Shown in pieces: positions 26,190 through 35,211 of a DNA stretch of 64,000 nucleotides. The position numbers were made by a program, and so were the translations under genes. The DNA comes from Arthrobacter sp. (GTDB lineage: Bacteria > Actinomycetota > Actinomycetes > Actinomycetales > Micrococcaceae). The stretch lies in contig JAITLQ010000004.1 in the NCBI GenBank assembly GCA_031277795.1, positions 124,001-188,000 of the forward strand, in the 5' to 3' direction. The notes under the pieces were generated by a model. The model was not told the origin of the DNA. It was given only the letters and a program-made list of their open reading frames with translations, and ran no database searches. Within the stretch, counting starts at the first letter, position 1; each line of letters opens with the position of its first letter.

Positions 26190-27293
26190 CTAGGCCGCGC
26201 CCTCGCGCAGGGAGGCGTCAACCCGCGGTGCGACACCCGCCGGCTCGGCCGGCTCCCCGGCCCCTCCGGCCAGGAACGCCTCGTAGTCCGGATCGCTCGC
26301 CTCGAGGACACGGAGGACGTTCTCGTGGGCCAGGGCGCGCAGCTCCGGCTCGCTCCAGTGCCGCGAGCGCAGCTCATCCAGCAGGGCCGGGTAGGTGGAG
26401 ACGTCCTCGAGTCCCACGGGCATCACGTCGGTGCCGTCGAAGTCGCCGCCGAGGCCCACGGCATGCACGCCGGCCACCTCGCGCACGTACTCGACGTGAT
26501 CGGCCACCTGCGAGAGCGTGGCCCGCGGGGCCTCGGCCGGGCGCTCGTCCTCCGGCAGCTCCCAGTAGTCGCGCACCTCCTGGCTCACGAAGCGCGGCAC
26601 GAACGTCACCATCTGCACGCCGCCGCCCTCGCCGATCGCCGCCATGACGTCGTCCGGAACATTGCGCGGGTGATCGCAGATCGCCAGCGCGGACGAGTGG
26701 GAGGTGAGCACGGGGCGCGTGGAGACCTCGAGGGCCGCGCGCATCGTGGACGGCGCCACGTGGGAGAGGTCAACGAGCACGCCGATGCGGTTCATCTCCC
26801 GCACCACGTCCCGGCCGAACGCGCTCAAGCCGCCGTGGATGGGAGCGTCCGTCGCGGAGTCCGCCCACTCGGTCGTCTTGTTCCAGGTGAGGGTCATGTA
26901 GCGCATGCCGGCGCGCGCGTACTGGCGCAGCACGGCGAGCGAGGAATCGATCTGGGCCCCGCCCTCGGAGCCCATGAGCGACGCGATCCTCCCCTCCGCC
27001 ATGGCGGCCCGTACCTCGGCGGCCGTCCTGGCCAGCGCGAGTTCCCCCGGCGCCGCCTGGACCAGCCGGTGCACAAAGTCGATCTGTTCGAGCGTGGCGG
27101 TGACCTGTTCCGCCCCCTCGAGCACCGGATCCACCCACAGCGACCAGAACTGCCCGCCCATCCCGCCGGCGCGCATGCGCGGCACGTCCGTGTGGAGGCC
27201 GGGGACGGCGCCGTCGAGCCCTTGGGCGGTGTAACCGCGCTTCTCGCGGCTGGCCCACGGGAGGTCGTTGTGGCCATCGATGACGGGAATCAT
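26190..27293 (-). CDS. Membrane dipeptidase-like metallopeptidase, family M19
   Basis: The 367-residue amidohydrolase-fold enzyme starts IPVIDGHNDLPW with the zinc-binding His-x-Asp motif. It contains the bridging acidic region LMGSEGG, LTWNKT, DLSHVAPSTM, TSHSSALAICDHPRN and GLGGDFDGTDV, the full set of M19 zinc and substrate residues. These enzymes hydrolyse dipeptides, sometimes with D-amino acids at the C-terminal position. No signal peptide is seen, so a cytoplasmic location is likely. AGGAG precedes the ATG. It lies downstream of the amine permease on the same strand, beyond a strong hairpin. Confidence 0.93.
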   Translation of the reverse strand: MIPVIDGHNDLPWASREKRGYTAQGLDGAVPGLHTDVPRMRAGGMGGQFWSLWVDPVLEGAEQVTATLEQIDFVHRLVQAAPGELALARTAAEVRAAMAEGRIASLMGSEGGAQIDSSLAVLRQYARAGMRYMTLTWNKTTEWADSATDAPIHGGLSAFGRDVVREMNRIGVLVDLSHVAPSTMRAALEVSTRPVLTSHSSALAICDHPRNVPDDVMAAIGEGGGVQMVTFVPRFVSQEVRDYWELPEDERPAEAPRATLSQVADHVEYVREVAGVHAVGLGGDFDGTDVMPVGLEDVSTYPALLDELRSRHWSEPELRALAHENVLRVLEASDPDYEAFLAGGAGEPAEPAGVAPRVDASLREGAA

Positions 27294-27348
27294 GCGTGCT
27301 CCTGGAAGAGGGGTGGGGACACCAGGCTAGCCCTGCGGCAGACGGCGA

Positions 27349-27375
27349 GCGGCCCGCCCCCGGTGGGGGCGGGCC
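27349..27375 (-). terminator. Terminator hairpin between the PuuP-like permease and the dipeptidase
   Basis: A perfect 12-bp GC stem (27349-27360 with 27364-27375) with a three-base loop lies 37 bases beyond the permease stop. It would end or strongly reduce read-through into the dipeptidase gene. Confidence 0.65.
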
Positions 27376-27411
27376 GCCGGACTGGTGCGGGCCGTGGCAG
27401 GGTGGCGGGGC

Positions 27412-28818
27412 TCAGTCCTTGGTGGTGAGGGTCTGCTGCTCGATCAGGCCGGTGACGGCCTGGTTCTCGTCGAAGCCGGCCACCTTCTGGCGGAAGCCCT
27501 TGGTGATGTAGGTCAGGTAGGCCAGGCCGAGGACCGTCCAGATGAGGCCGCCGATGAGGGCGTCCATCGACAGGTTGACCCACAGCAGGCCCGTGAGGAG
27601 CATGCCGATGCCCGGCATCACGATGTAGTTGAAGATGTCCTTGGGCGTGTGGCGGCGGTTCTGGCGCACGGCGAACCAGGCGATCACCGAGATGTTCACG
27701 AAGGTGAACGCGATGAGGGCGCCGTAGTTGATGAAGGACGCGATCAGATCCAGGCTGAAGGACATCGCGAAGAGGCAGATCGCGCCGACCAGGATGATGT
27801 TGTAGGTCGGGGTGTGGGTCTTCGGGTTGATGTGGCCAAAGAAGCGGCGCGGCAGCACGTTGTTGCGGCCCATGACCAGCAGCATGCGGGAGACCGAGGC
27901 GTGCGAGGCGAGGCCGGAGGCCAGGGTGGCGCAGAAGCCGGCGGCGGTCAGGACGGCCTGGAAGACGGGGCCGCCCACCACCTCGCCGATCTGGGTCAGC
28001 GCCGAGTCGGAGAGGGAGGCCTCGTTGAACTCGTTGTAGTCGGGGAAGCGCAGCTGCGTGAAGTAGCCGGCGATGAGGAAGATCGCGCCGCCCAGCAGCA
28101 CGGTCAGCATGATCGCCTTGGGCATGATCTTGGGGGTCTTGGCCTCCTCCGCGTACATGGTCACGGCGTCGAAGCCGATGAAGGAGAAGCAGACCACCGT
28201 GGCGCCGGCCAGGACCGCGCCCATCTCGACGCCGTTGTGGAAGAACGGCTTGACCGAGGCCACCGTGCCATCGCCGGAGCCGCCGGCGAGCTGGGTCCAG
28301 ACCATGACCACGAACACGACCATGACCACGATGGAGAAGACCAGCAGCAGCATGTTCAGGTTCGAGGTGCCGCGCATCGTCAGGTAGATCACCGTGGTGA
28401 CGAGGATGCAGTACGCGATGACCCACCAGCCGGACCAGATGGCCGGGAAGAGCTGCTCGAGGTAGTTGCGGATGATCAGGGCGTTGACCATGGGCAGCAG
28501 GACGTAGTCGATGAGCGAGGTCCAGCCGACCATGAAGCCGAGGTTCGGGTGGATCGACTCCTTGACGTAGGTGTAGGCGGAGCCGGCGCTCGGGATGGCG
28601 GCGGAGATCTTGCCGTAGCTGATGGCGGTGAACAGCATGACGATGAGCGCCACGAGGTAGGCCATGGGCACCACGTTGTTGGTCTCCTCGGCCACGATGC
28701 CGAAGGTGTCAAACACGACGGTGGGGGTCATGTAGCCCAGGCCGAGGCCGACGATGGCCCACAGTCCCAGGTTGCGCTTGAGGCGCGGCCCGCTGGGGGC
28801 CAGGGTGGGTGCTGACAT
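27412..28818 (-). CDS. APC-family permease resembling putrescine importer PuuP
   Basis: The 468-residue, about 12-span transporter shares distinctive strings with E. coli PuuP: TPTVVFDTFGIV, LFTAISYGK, GSAYTYVKESI, GFMVGW, CFSFIGFDAVT, TLASGLASHASVSR and GALIAFTFVN. This points to import of a diamine or amino acid by proton symport. Substrate specificity is inferred. The ATG at 28818 has GGAG upstream. A CRP-like palindrome lies in the divergent region shared with an MFS gene. No puuABCD-type genes flank it. Confidence 0.88.
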   Translation of the reverse strand: MSAPTLAPSGPRLKRNLGLWAIVGLGLGYMTPTVVFDTFGIVAEETNNVVPMAYLVALIVMLFTAISYGKISAAIPSAGSAYTYVKESIHPNLGFMVGWTSLIDYVLLPMVNALIIRNYLEQLFPAIWSGWWVIAYCILVTTVIYLTMRGTSNLNMLLLVFSIVVMVVFVVMVWTQLAGGSGDGTVASVKPFFHNGVEMGAVLAGATVVCFSFIGFDAVTMYAEEAKTPKIMPKAIMLTVLLGGAIFLIAGYFTQLRFPDYNEFNEASLSDSALTQIGEVVGGPVFQAVLTAAGFCATLASGLASHASVSRMLLVMGRNNVLPRRFFGHINPKTHTPTYNIILVGAICLFAMSFSLDLIASFINYGALIAFTFVNISVIAWFAVRQNRRHTPKDIFNYIVMPGIGMLLTGLLWVNLSMDALIGGLIWTVLGLAYLTYITKGFRQKVAGFDENQAVTGLIEQQTLTTKD

Positions 28819-28910
28819 GAGAACTCCTACCTCTACGGTGTCGCGGCCGCGGGTGTCTGCGGGCGGCCAGGGAAGGGACCGACACTCGGCCCAAGGGTGC
28901 ACTGAGCGAG

Positions 28911-28926
28911 TGTGACTTATGTCATA
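28911..28926. promoter_or_regulatory. CRP/GlxR-like palindrome upstream of the PuuP-like permease
   Basis: TGTGACTTATGTCATA fits TGTGA-N6-TCAnA, one mismatch from the CRP/GlxR consensus. It lies about 93 bases upstream of the permease start, in the 244-base divergent region that also holds the hairpin CGGGATGG/CCATCCCG (28970-28990). Confidence 0.4.
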
Positions 28927-29062
28927 CCACGACACGCGTGTGTAAATGAATGCTTTTCGTGGAAATTCACGGGATGGAAACACCATCCCGAATCTGAGCG
29001 GGATTGCTGTGCGCGGATTCAGTGGCGGAAATGGTCGATGACCACGGGCGTAGCCTGGCCGC

Positions 29063-30550
29063 ATGGCAGCAGCCCTCTCCCCGGCCCAGCGCGCGGTGCT
29101 CCTCGTGGCCATCCTGGCCTCCTTCGTCACCTCGCTGGACGGCTCCGTGACCAACGTGGCGCTGCCGGCGATCGCGCGGGACCTGGGCGGTGGCCTCACC
29201 ACGCAGCAGTGGACCGTGGACGCCTATCTCGTGACCCTGAGCGCGCTCATGCTCCTGGCCGGTTCCCTCGCCGACAGCTACGGCCGCGTGCGGATCATGC
29301 GCTGGGGCCTCGTCGGCTTCGGCATCGCCTCCGTGGCGGTGGGCGCGGCGGCGAACCCCGAGATGCTCATCGCGGCCCGGGCCCTGCAGGGCGCCGCCGG
29401 TGCGTTCCTCTTGCCGAGCTCGCTCGCCCTCATCACCTCGCGCATCCAGGGCCCGGCCCAGGGCCGCGCCATCGGCATCTGGACGGCGGCGAGCACGGCG
29501 GCCATGATCGCCGGTCCCATCCTGGGCGGGCTCTTCACCGACTACCTCTCCTGGCGCTGGGTCTTTCTCATCAACGTGGTGCCCATCGGCGCCACGCTGT
29601 GGCTCTTGCGTTCCGTGGGGCCGGAGCCTCGGGTTCAGGGGCAGGCCCTGCCCGACGCCGCCGCTTCGCCGGCCGGGGTGCCAACGCCGCGGCCCGACGC
29701 CGCCGCTTCGCCGGTCGGCGCGCCAACGCCACGGAGGGAACGGGGTGGCTCCCGCATCGATTGGTTGGGCGGCGCGCTCATCGCGCTGGCCTTGGGGCTT
29801 GGCACCTTCGGCATCATCGAGGCCGAACGCCTGGGCTGGGGAAGTCCGCCCATCGCCGGGAGCCTCGCCGCCGCCGTCGTGCTCTTGCTCCTCTTCCTGT
29901 GGCGACAGGCGCGCGTCAGCGCGCCGGTGCTGCCGCTGGGGCTCTTCACCGTGCGCACCTTCTGGGTGGGAAACGTGGCCACGCTGCTCATCTACGCGGC
30001 GCTGTCCCTGCAGGGCTTTGTGGTGGGCGTGTACCTGCAGGACCCGAACGGGCCGGGCCTGGGCGCCACGGGCGCGGGGCTCGTGAGCCTGCCCATGACG
30101 ATCCTCATGATTGTGCTCAGCTCCCGCATGGGCGCGCTCGCCGGGAAGTATGGGCCGCGGCTCTTCATGGGGGTGGGCCCCTTGTTGCTCGGGGCGGGGT
30201 GCCTGCTGCTGTTGGCCGTTGGCTCGCCGTTCAACTACTGGACGCAGGTGCTGCCCGGCGTGATCGTCATGGGTCTGGGGCTCTCCGTCATGGTTGCGCC
30301 GTTGACCGCCGCGATCCTCGGATCGATCGGGGCCGAGCGCGCCGGCATCGCCTCGGCCGTGAACAACGCCGTCTCCCGCGTGGCGGGGCTCGTGGCCGTG
30401 GCGCTCATCTCCACGCTGGTGGGCGGGACGCTGGACCTGGCCGGGTTCTCCACGGCGCTGGTGGTCTGCGCCGCACTCTTTGCCGCCGGCGGTGTGGTCT
30501 CGCTGCTGGGGATCAGCAACGCGGAGGTCAAGGCCGGGGCGGGCGAGTAA
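29063..30550 (+). CDS. MFS drug/metabolite exporter, DHA2 (14-TM) family
   Basis: The 495-residue transporter has the DHA2 signatures: LDGSVTNVALPAIARDL in TM1, the motif A-like loop GSLADSYGRVRIMRWG, and motif C GPILGGLF. Cargo is unknown; relatives export antiseptics, antibiotics or metabolites with proton antiport. The central cytoplasmic loop contains two copies of a 14-residue unit (PDAAASPAGVPTPR and a near-identical repeat), encoded by a 42-bp tandem duplication at 29651-29734. TAGCCT lies six bases before the ATG, so the mRNA may be leaderless. Confidence 0.9.
   Translation: MAAALSPAQRAVLLVAILASFVTSLDGSVTNVALPAIARDLGGGLTTQQWTVDAYLVTLSALMLLAGSLADSYGRVRIMRWGLVGFGIASVAVGAAANPEMLIAARALQGAAGAFLLPSSLALITSRIQGPAQGRAIGIWTAASTAAMIAGPILGGLFTDYLSWRWVFLINVVPIGATLWLLRSVGPEPRVQGQALPDAAASPAGVPTPRPDAAASPVGAPTPRRERGGSRIDWLGGALIALALGLGTFGIIEAERLGWGSPPIAGSLAAAVVLLLLFLWRQARVSAPVLPLGLFTVRTFWVGNVATLLIYAALSLQGFVVGVYLQDPNGPGLGATGAGLVSLPMTILMIVLSSRMGALAGKYGPRLFMGVGPLLLGAGCLLLLAVGSPFNYWTQVLPGVIVMGLGLSVMVAPLTAAILGSIGAERAGIASAVNNAVSRVAGLVAVALISTLVGGTLDLAGFSTALVVCAALFAAGGVVSLLGISNAEVKAGAGE
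29651..29734 (+). repeat. 42-bp in-frame tandem duplication inside the MFS gene
   Basis: Two adjacent copies starting CCCGACGCCGCCGCTTCGCC at 29651 and 29693 encode a repeated Pro/Ala-rich 14-residue linker in the cytoplasmic loop. Copy number could vary between strains without breaking the frame. Confidence 0.75.
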
Positions 30551-30567
30551 CGCCGGCGCAACCATTG

Positions 30568-30586
30568 CCCGGAGAAATCCTCCGGG
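30568..30586 (+). terminator. Short hairpin after the MFS gene
   Basis: CCCGGAG (30568-30574) pairs with CTCCGGG (30580-30586) 18 bases after the MFS stop, followed by TTAG. The stem is short, so termination may be partial. The next gene, glutaminase, starts 78 bases further on. Confidence 0.4.
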
Positions 30587-30663
30587 TTAGCCTCGCAACA
30601 ACGGGGCGCGGCGCCCCGCCACACCAGCCCTGGAGGCTCAGGGCGCGGCACCACGGAGGCGTA

Positions 30664-31656
30664 GTGATCCCCACCGACCCGCAGCCCGTCCCCCAAGAGG
30701 CCGCCACCGGCCCGTTGCCGCAGTGGGACCGGGTGGAGGAGCTGGTCCACGAGGCTTACCAGCGCTACCACGGCCACGCCGAGGGCACCGTGGCCGACTA
30801 CATCCCGGTGCTGGGGCGCGCCGATCCGGGCCTGTTCGGCCTGGTCGTCACCGACGTCGCCGGCGGCAACCACGCGGTGGGGGACGCCGAGGTGCTCTTC
30901 TCGATCCAGTCCATCTCAAAGCTCTTCGTCTACGCGCTCGCGCTCGAGCGGCACGGCCACGCGCGCCTGCGGGACGTGGTCGGCGTCAACAACACGGGCC
31001 TGCCCTTCAACTCCGTCATGGCGCTGGAGCTTAACGCCGGTCATCCCATGAACCCCATGGTCAATGCCGGGGCCATCGCCACCACGGCGCTGCTGGGCGA
31101 CGGCGATCCCTTCGCCAGTTGGGCGGCGCTGGACGCCGGGCTCGCGGCCTTCGCCGGGCGCACGCTCAGCCTCGACGAGGAGGTCTACTCCTCAGAGGCG
31201 GAGAGCAACGAACGCAACCTCGCCCTGGGCAAGCTCCTCACCAACTACGGTCGGCTCGAGGGCGACAGCGACGCGCTGGTGGATGTCTACACGCGCCAGT
31301 GCGCGCTCGCCGTGACCGCCCAGGACATCGCGCTCATGGGCGCAACCCTGGCCGACGGCGGCGTGAACCCCGTGACCGGGTTGCGCGTGGTGAGCGAGGA
31401 GGTGGCGCGCGACGCCCTCTCCGTGGCGGCGGCCGCCGGGATGTATGAGCGCTCCGGCGAGTGGCTCTTCGAGATCGGGTTGCCGGCCAAGTCCGGCGTG
31501 GCCGGCGGGATCGTCGCGGTGGCCCCCGGTAAGGGCGCGGTGGGCGCCTTCTCCCCGCCGCTGGATTCGGCCGGCAATTCGGTGCGCTCGCAGCTGGCCA
31601 TCGCCTTCCTCTCCCGCGCCATGGGGCTGAATCTCTTCGCCTCGTCGGTGCGCTAA
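30664..31656 (+). CDS. glsA: Glutaminase A
   Basis: The 330-residue enzyme of the serine-beta-lactamase-like fold hydrolyses glutamine to glutamate and ammonia. The Ser83-x-x-Lys86 pair lies in FSIQSISK. Other family blocks are NNTGLPFNSV, NPMVNAGAIA, SSEAESNERNLALG, the Tyr in VDVYTRQC, AGMYERSGEW and GLPAKSGVAGG. The GTG at 30664 is the only reasonable start, with GGAGG four bases upstream. The MFS gene at 31697 follows after 40 bases on the same strand and may be co-transcribed. Confidence 0.95.
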   Translation: MIPTDPQPVPQEAATGPLPQWDRVEELVHEAYQRYHGHAEGTVADYIPVLGRADPGLFGLVVTDVAGGNHAVGDAEVLFSIQSISKLFVYALALERHGHARLRDVVGVNNTGLPFNSVMALELNAGHPMNPMVNAGAIATTALLGDGDPFASWAALDAGLAAFAGRTLSLDEEVYSSEAESNERNLALGKLLTNYGRLEGDSDALVDVYTRQCALAVTAQDIALMGATLADGGVNPVTGLRVVSEEVARDALSVAAAAGMYERSGEWLFEIGLPAKSGVAGGIVAVAPGKGAVGAFSPPLDSAGNSVRSQLAIAFLSRAMGLNLFASSVR

Positions 31657-31696
31657 CCCCTCACTTGTTGTCCATCACCCCCCCAAGGAGCCAGCG

Positions 31697-33397
31697 TTGA
31701 ACCAGAAACAACCGGGCGCACCCACGGGCGCTTCGAGCGCCCCAGCCCCCTCGGGTCCCTCAGCCTCGACACCGGCGGCCGCGGAGGAGAAGGCCTCGTG
31801 GCTGCCCATGATGGCCCTCTTCATGGCCCAGGTGCTCATGTCCTTCAACGTGGCGGCGCTGCCCGTCTCGCTCGGCGGCATGGTCGATGACTTCGGCGTG
31901 GCGCCCACCGTGGCTAGCTCCACCATCGTCACCTACGGCCTGGCCGTGGCCGCCGTGGTCATGACCGGCGCCAAGCTGGGCCGCCGCGTGGGCTGGGTCA
32001 AGATGTTCCGCGTGGTCGTGGCGATGTTCATCGGCTCCTCGATCATCATGATCGTCTCGCCGAACGCCGGCTGGGCCATCGCCGGCCAGGCCCTCGCCGG
32101 CGTGAGCGCCGCGATCATCGTGCCCGCCCTCGTGGCGCTCATCGCCGAGAACTACCGCGGAGCGCAGCAGGCCACGGCCGTGGGCTCGCTCGGCTCGGCG
32201 CGCGCCTTCTCCGGCATGGCGGCCTTCCTGATCGGTGGCACGCTCGGCACGCTTGTTGGCTGGCGCCCGGTGTTCGTGGTGGTGCTCGTCATCGGCATCA
32301 TCGTCTTTGCTTTGAGCTTCACGCTGCGTGGCGACCGCGGGGACGCCACCGTGACGATCGACCTCGTGGCCTCGCTGTTGATCGGCGTTGCCATCGTCTG
32401 CCTGACCCTCGGCTTCAATAACCTCAACGGCTGGGGCGCCGTGGGTGCCACGGACAGCGCACCCTTCTCGATCCTGGGGCTCTCGCCGGCGCCCGCGCTC
32501 ATCGTGCTCGGCATCGTGCTCGGCCAAGCGTTCTTCAGCTGGACCCGGCGCCGCGCCGCCTCCGGCCGGGAGCCGCTCATCGACCTGCGCGTCCTCGGCT
32601 CCAGCCGCGAGCGCGCCGCCGTCTACGCCATGTTCATCGTGGTGGCGCTCGAGGCCTGCGTGAACTTCACGATCCCGCTCTACATCCAGATCGTGCAGGG
32701 CCGCACGCCCTTTGATACCTCGCTGGCCATGATGCCCTTCAACCTCACGGTCTTCGTGACGGCCACGCTGGTGGTGCGCTTCTACAAGCGCTACCCGCCG
32801 CGCACCATCGGCGTCTTCGGCTTTGGGCTCACCACCTTGGCCCTCGTCTGGCTCGCGTTCGTGGTCAGCAACAACTGGGAGACGCTGCCGACCATCCTTG
32901 GCCTCGTCGTCTTCGGCGTGGGTCAGGGCGCGCTCGTGACGCTCGTCTTCAACGTGCTCGTCACGGCCGCTCCCGCGCGCCTGGCCGGCGACGTCGGTTC
33001 GCTGCGCGGCACCACGCAGAACCTGGCCTCGGCCGTCGGCACCGCCGTGGCCGGCGCGTTGCTCGTGGCGATCCTCGGCACGTCCGTCGCCACCGCCGTG
33101 GCCAAGACCCCCAATCTGCCGCCGGCGCTCGTGAGCCAGGTGCAGGAGGGCAACGTGAACTTCATCAGCAACGACGAGCTGGGCACCGTGCTGCGTGAGC
33201 GGACCGATGCGAGCGAGGAACAGATCGCTTCCGCGATCTCCATCAACGAAGATTCGCGCCTGCAGACCCTGCGCCTCGGCCTGCTCATCCTGGCCGGCCT
33301 CAGCGCCGTGGCGATCTTCCCCGCCTCGCGCCTGCCGCGCTACGTGCCGGAGGAGATCCCGGATCCCTCGCCGGCGGGCGGACCGGCCGAGGACTAG
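31697..33397 (+). CDS. MFS transporter, 14-TM (DHA2-like) family
   Basis: The 566-residue membrane protein starts with a Pro/Ser/Ala-rich cytoplasmic tail of about 35 residues. A DHA2-like transporter core follows (SFNVAALPVSLGGMVDDFG in TM1, SLGSARAFSGMAAFLIGGTLG later). A soluble loop near residues 475-520 sits before the last span. Substrate unknown. The TTG start at 31697 is supported by AAGGAG six bases upstream. Its closeness to glsA suggests a link to glutamine, glutamate or amine export, but this is only positional inference. It converges with another MFS gene across a repeat-rich gap. Confidence 0.85.
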   Translation: MNQKQPGAPTGASSAPAPSGPSASTPAAAEEKASWLPMMALFMAQVLMSFNVAALPVSLGGMVDDFGVAPTVASSTIVTYGLAVAAVVMTGAKLGRRVGWVKMFRVVVAMFIGSSIIMIVSPNAGWAIAGQALAGVSAAIIVPALVALIAENYRGAQQATAVGSLGSARAFSGMAAFLIGGTLGTLVGWRPVFVVVLVIGIIVFALSFTLRGDRGDATVTIDLVASLLIGVAIVCLTLGFNNLNGWGAVGATDSAPFSILGLSPAPALIVLGIVLGQAFFSWTRRRAASGREPLIDLRVLGSSRERAAVYAMFIVVALEACVNFTIPLYIQIVQGRTPFDTSLAMMPFNLTVFVTATLVVRFYKRYPPRTIGVFGFGLTTLALVWLAFVVSNNWETLPTILGLVVFGVGQGALVTLVFNVLVTAAPARLAGDVGSLRGTTQNLASAVGTAVAGALLVAILGTSVATAVAKTPNLPPALVSQVQEGNVNFISNDELGTVLRERTDASEEQIASAISINEDSRLQTLRLGLLILAGLSAVAIFPASRLPRYVPEEIPDPSPAGGPAED

Positions 33398-33416
33398 CGG
33401 GAGTCCGGAGGCAACA

Positions 33417-33473
33417 CCCCGGTGGTTGCACACAACCCCGTGCAATACACGGGGTTGTGTGCAACCACCGGGG
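33417..33473. terminator. Perfect 26-bp hairpin after the MFS gene
   Basis: Bases 33417-33442 are exactly complementary to 33448-33473 around a five-base loop, starting 20 bases after the stop codon. It can act as a terminator, though it lacks a T-run and is unusually long for one. Confidence 0.7.
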
Positions 33474-33479
33474 ATGTAC

Positions 33480-33605
33480 GACGGCGGCCGGCCGGGTCGC
33501 CGGGGCGGCTCCCTGCCCGGCGCCGCGCCACGCCACCACGACGACGGCGGCCACCCGGGTCGCCGGGGCGGCTCCCTGCCCGGCGCCGCGCCACGCCACC
33601 ACCAC
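33480..33605. repeat. Two tandem copies of a 63-bp GC-rich repeat
   Basis: Copies begin at 33480 and 33543 (GACGGCGGCC...) and are nearly identical, sharing the block GGTCGCCGGGGCGGCTCCCT. They lie between two long perfect hairpins in the convergent gap 33398-33675. No gene is credible here. Confidence 0.75.
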
Positions 33606-33647
33606 ACGGCCGGCGGCCGGGGCCACGCCCCGGCCGCCGGCCGTGTG
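33603..33647. terminator. Perfect 21-bp hairpin before the convergent MFS gene end
   Basis: Bases 33603-33623 pair exactly with 33627-33647 around the loop CAC. It lies 29 bases beyond the stop of the minus-strand MFS gene, so it is positioned to terminate that transcript. The stem consists almost only of G and C. Confidence 0.65.
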
Positions 33648-33675
33648 CTCCGCGCGGTGAACGCGCGCCAGAGGC

Positions 33676-35211
33676 TCACTCCCCCCCGGTGGCCGCGTCC
33701 GCCGTCGTGCTCTGCTTGCCCTGATCCAGCACGCTGGGGCGCCGCATGAGCAGCATGACCACGGCGCCGAGGACGAGCACGCCGGTGGGAAGCAGCATGG
33801 TCTGCGCCATGGCGCGGGAGAAGTCCTCCACGATCTGCGTCGGCAGGTGGGACTCGCCGGAGCCGAACGCCGAGGTGGACGTGGACATACCGGGCAGGTT
33901 GGCCGAGAGGCGCGACTGGATGAGCGCCGCGATGGAGGCCGAGCCGATGACCGAGCCCACGGTGCGGGTCGTGTTGTAGACGCCGGAGCCCGCCCCGGCC
34001 AGGCGCGGGGGCAGGTTGCGGTTGGCGGTCGTGGCCAGCGGGCCCCACATGCCGGCCTGGCCCACGCCCATGAGCGCCGACGGGAGCAGAAGCATCCAGA
34101 TGGGGGTGTCGGCGTTCATGAGCGCCGCGTACCACAGCATCGAGGCGGCAACGATGGCCAGGCCGGGCACCAGCAGCAGGCGGGGATCGATGCGATCGAG
34201 CAGGCGGCCGGCCACGGGGGCGAGGCCGCCGGAAATGACGGCCATGGGGATCATGAGCAGCGCCGTCTGTGTCGGCGTGAGGCCGCGCGCGATCTGCGCG
34301 TAGAACATGAGCGGCAGCGTCATGGAGGTGATGGAGAAGCCCACCGTGCTGATGCCGAAGTTCGCCACCGAGAAGTTGCGGTCCTTGAAGAGCGAGAGCG
34401 GGACCAGCGGTTCCTTCTTGGTCTTGGCTTGCATCCAGATGAACACGATCAACAGGATCACGCCGGCGGCGATGAGCTCCCAGATGGTGATGGGACCCCA
34501 GATCTCGCCCCAGTTGTAGTGCTCGCCCTCCTGCAGGCCGAACACGATGAGGAAAAGCGCCGCAGCGGAGACCAGGACGCCGGGAATGTCGAAGCTGTGC
34601 TGGTGCGTGGGCAGCGTGGGGACGAGGATCCAGGCCGTGATGAAGGCGATGACGCCCACGGGAACGTTGATGAAGAAGATCCACTCCCAGCCCAGGCCGT
34701 CCACGAGCACGCCGCCGAGCAGTGGGCCCACGAGCGAGGCGACGCCGGCCGTGGCGCCCCAGAGGCCCATGGCGGCGCCGCGGTTCTGCGGCGGGAAGGT
34801 ACGCGTGATGACGGCCATGGTCTGTGGCGTCATCATGGCGGCGCCGAGGCCCTGGACGGCGCGGGCGGCGATGAGCCCGCCGAGCGAGTCGCTCAGGCCG
34901 CACCACAGGGAGGCGAGCGTGAAGACCACGAGGCCGACGAGGTAGACGTTCTTGGGCCCGAAGCGGTCGCCGAGGCGGCCCGTGACGAGCAGCGGGACGG
35001 CGTAGGTGAGCAGGTAGGCGCTCGTGACCCAGATGACGTTGTCGAGGTTGTTCGTGGCCGGGTCCAGCGCCGCCTTGATGGCGGGGTTGGCCACCGAGAC
35101 GATCGTGGTGTCCACGAGGATCATGAAGAAGCCGATGACCAGGGCCCAGAGGGCCGGCCAGGGGCTGCGGGCGGGGGCGGCCGCGGGGGCCGGTTGCTCG
35201 GTGGCGCTCAT
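33676..35211 (-). CDS. MFS exporter, DHA2/EmrB-QacA family
   Basis: The 511-residue 14-span exporter has MILVDTTIVSVANPAIKAAL in TM1, the motif A loop GRLGDRFGPKNVYLVG, and motif C GPLLGGVL. It probably expels a toxic compound by proton antiport. Its ATG overlaps the stop of the upstream PadR-type regulator by four bases, so the pair forms a regulator-pump operon: the regulator likely senses the substrate or a related phenolic or drug. The stop is followed by strong hairpins. Confidence 0.93.
   Translation of the reverse strand: MSATEQPAPAAAPARSPWPALWALVIGFFMILVDTTIVSVANPAIKAALDPATNNLDNVIWVTSAYLLTYAVPLLVTGRLGDRFGPKNVYLVGLVVFTLASLWCGLSDSLGGLIAARAVQGLGAAMMTPQTMAVITRTFPPQNRGAAMGLWGATAGVASLVGPLLGGVLVDGLGWEWIFFINVPVGVIAFITAWILVPTLPTHQHSFDIPGVLVSAAALFLIVFGLQEGEHYNWGEIWGPITIWELIAAGVILLIVFIWMQAKTKKEPLVPLSLFKDRNFSVANFGISTVGFSITSMTLPLMFYAQIARGLTPTQTALLMIPMAVISGGLAPVAGRLLDRIDPRLLLVPGLAIVAASMLWYAALMNADTPIWMLLLPSALMGVGQAGMWGPLATTANRNLPPRLAGAGSGVYNTTRTVGSVIGSASIAALIQSRLSANLPGMSTSTSAFGSGESHLPTQIVEDFSRAMAQTMLLPTGVLVLGAVVMLLMRRPSVLDQGKQSTTADAATGGE

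Noticed and set aside
26190-28818. Complete putrescine utilisation operon
   Set aside because: Only the PuuP-like permease is present; the neighbouring gene is an M19 dipeptidase behind a strong hairpin, not a puu enzyme.
28912-30663. Long upstream extension of the glutaminase reading frame
   Set aside because: It overlaps the MFS gene in another frame, and only the part from GTG 30664 resembles glutaminase.
33480-33605. CRISPR-like direct repeats
   Set aside because: Only two adjacent copies without spacers; the 60447 repeat likewise has no spacers, and no cas gene is present.
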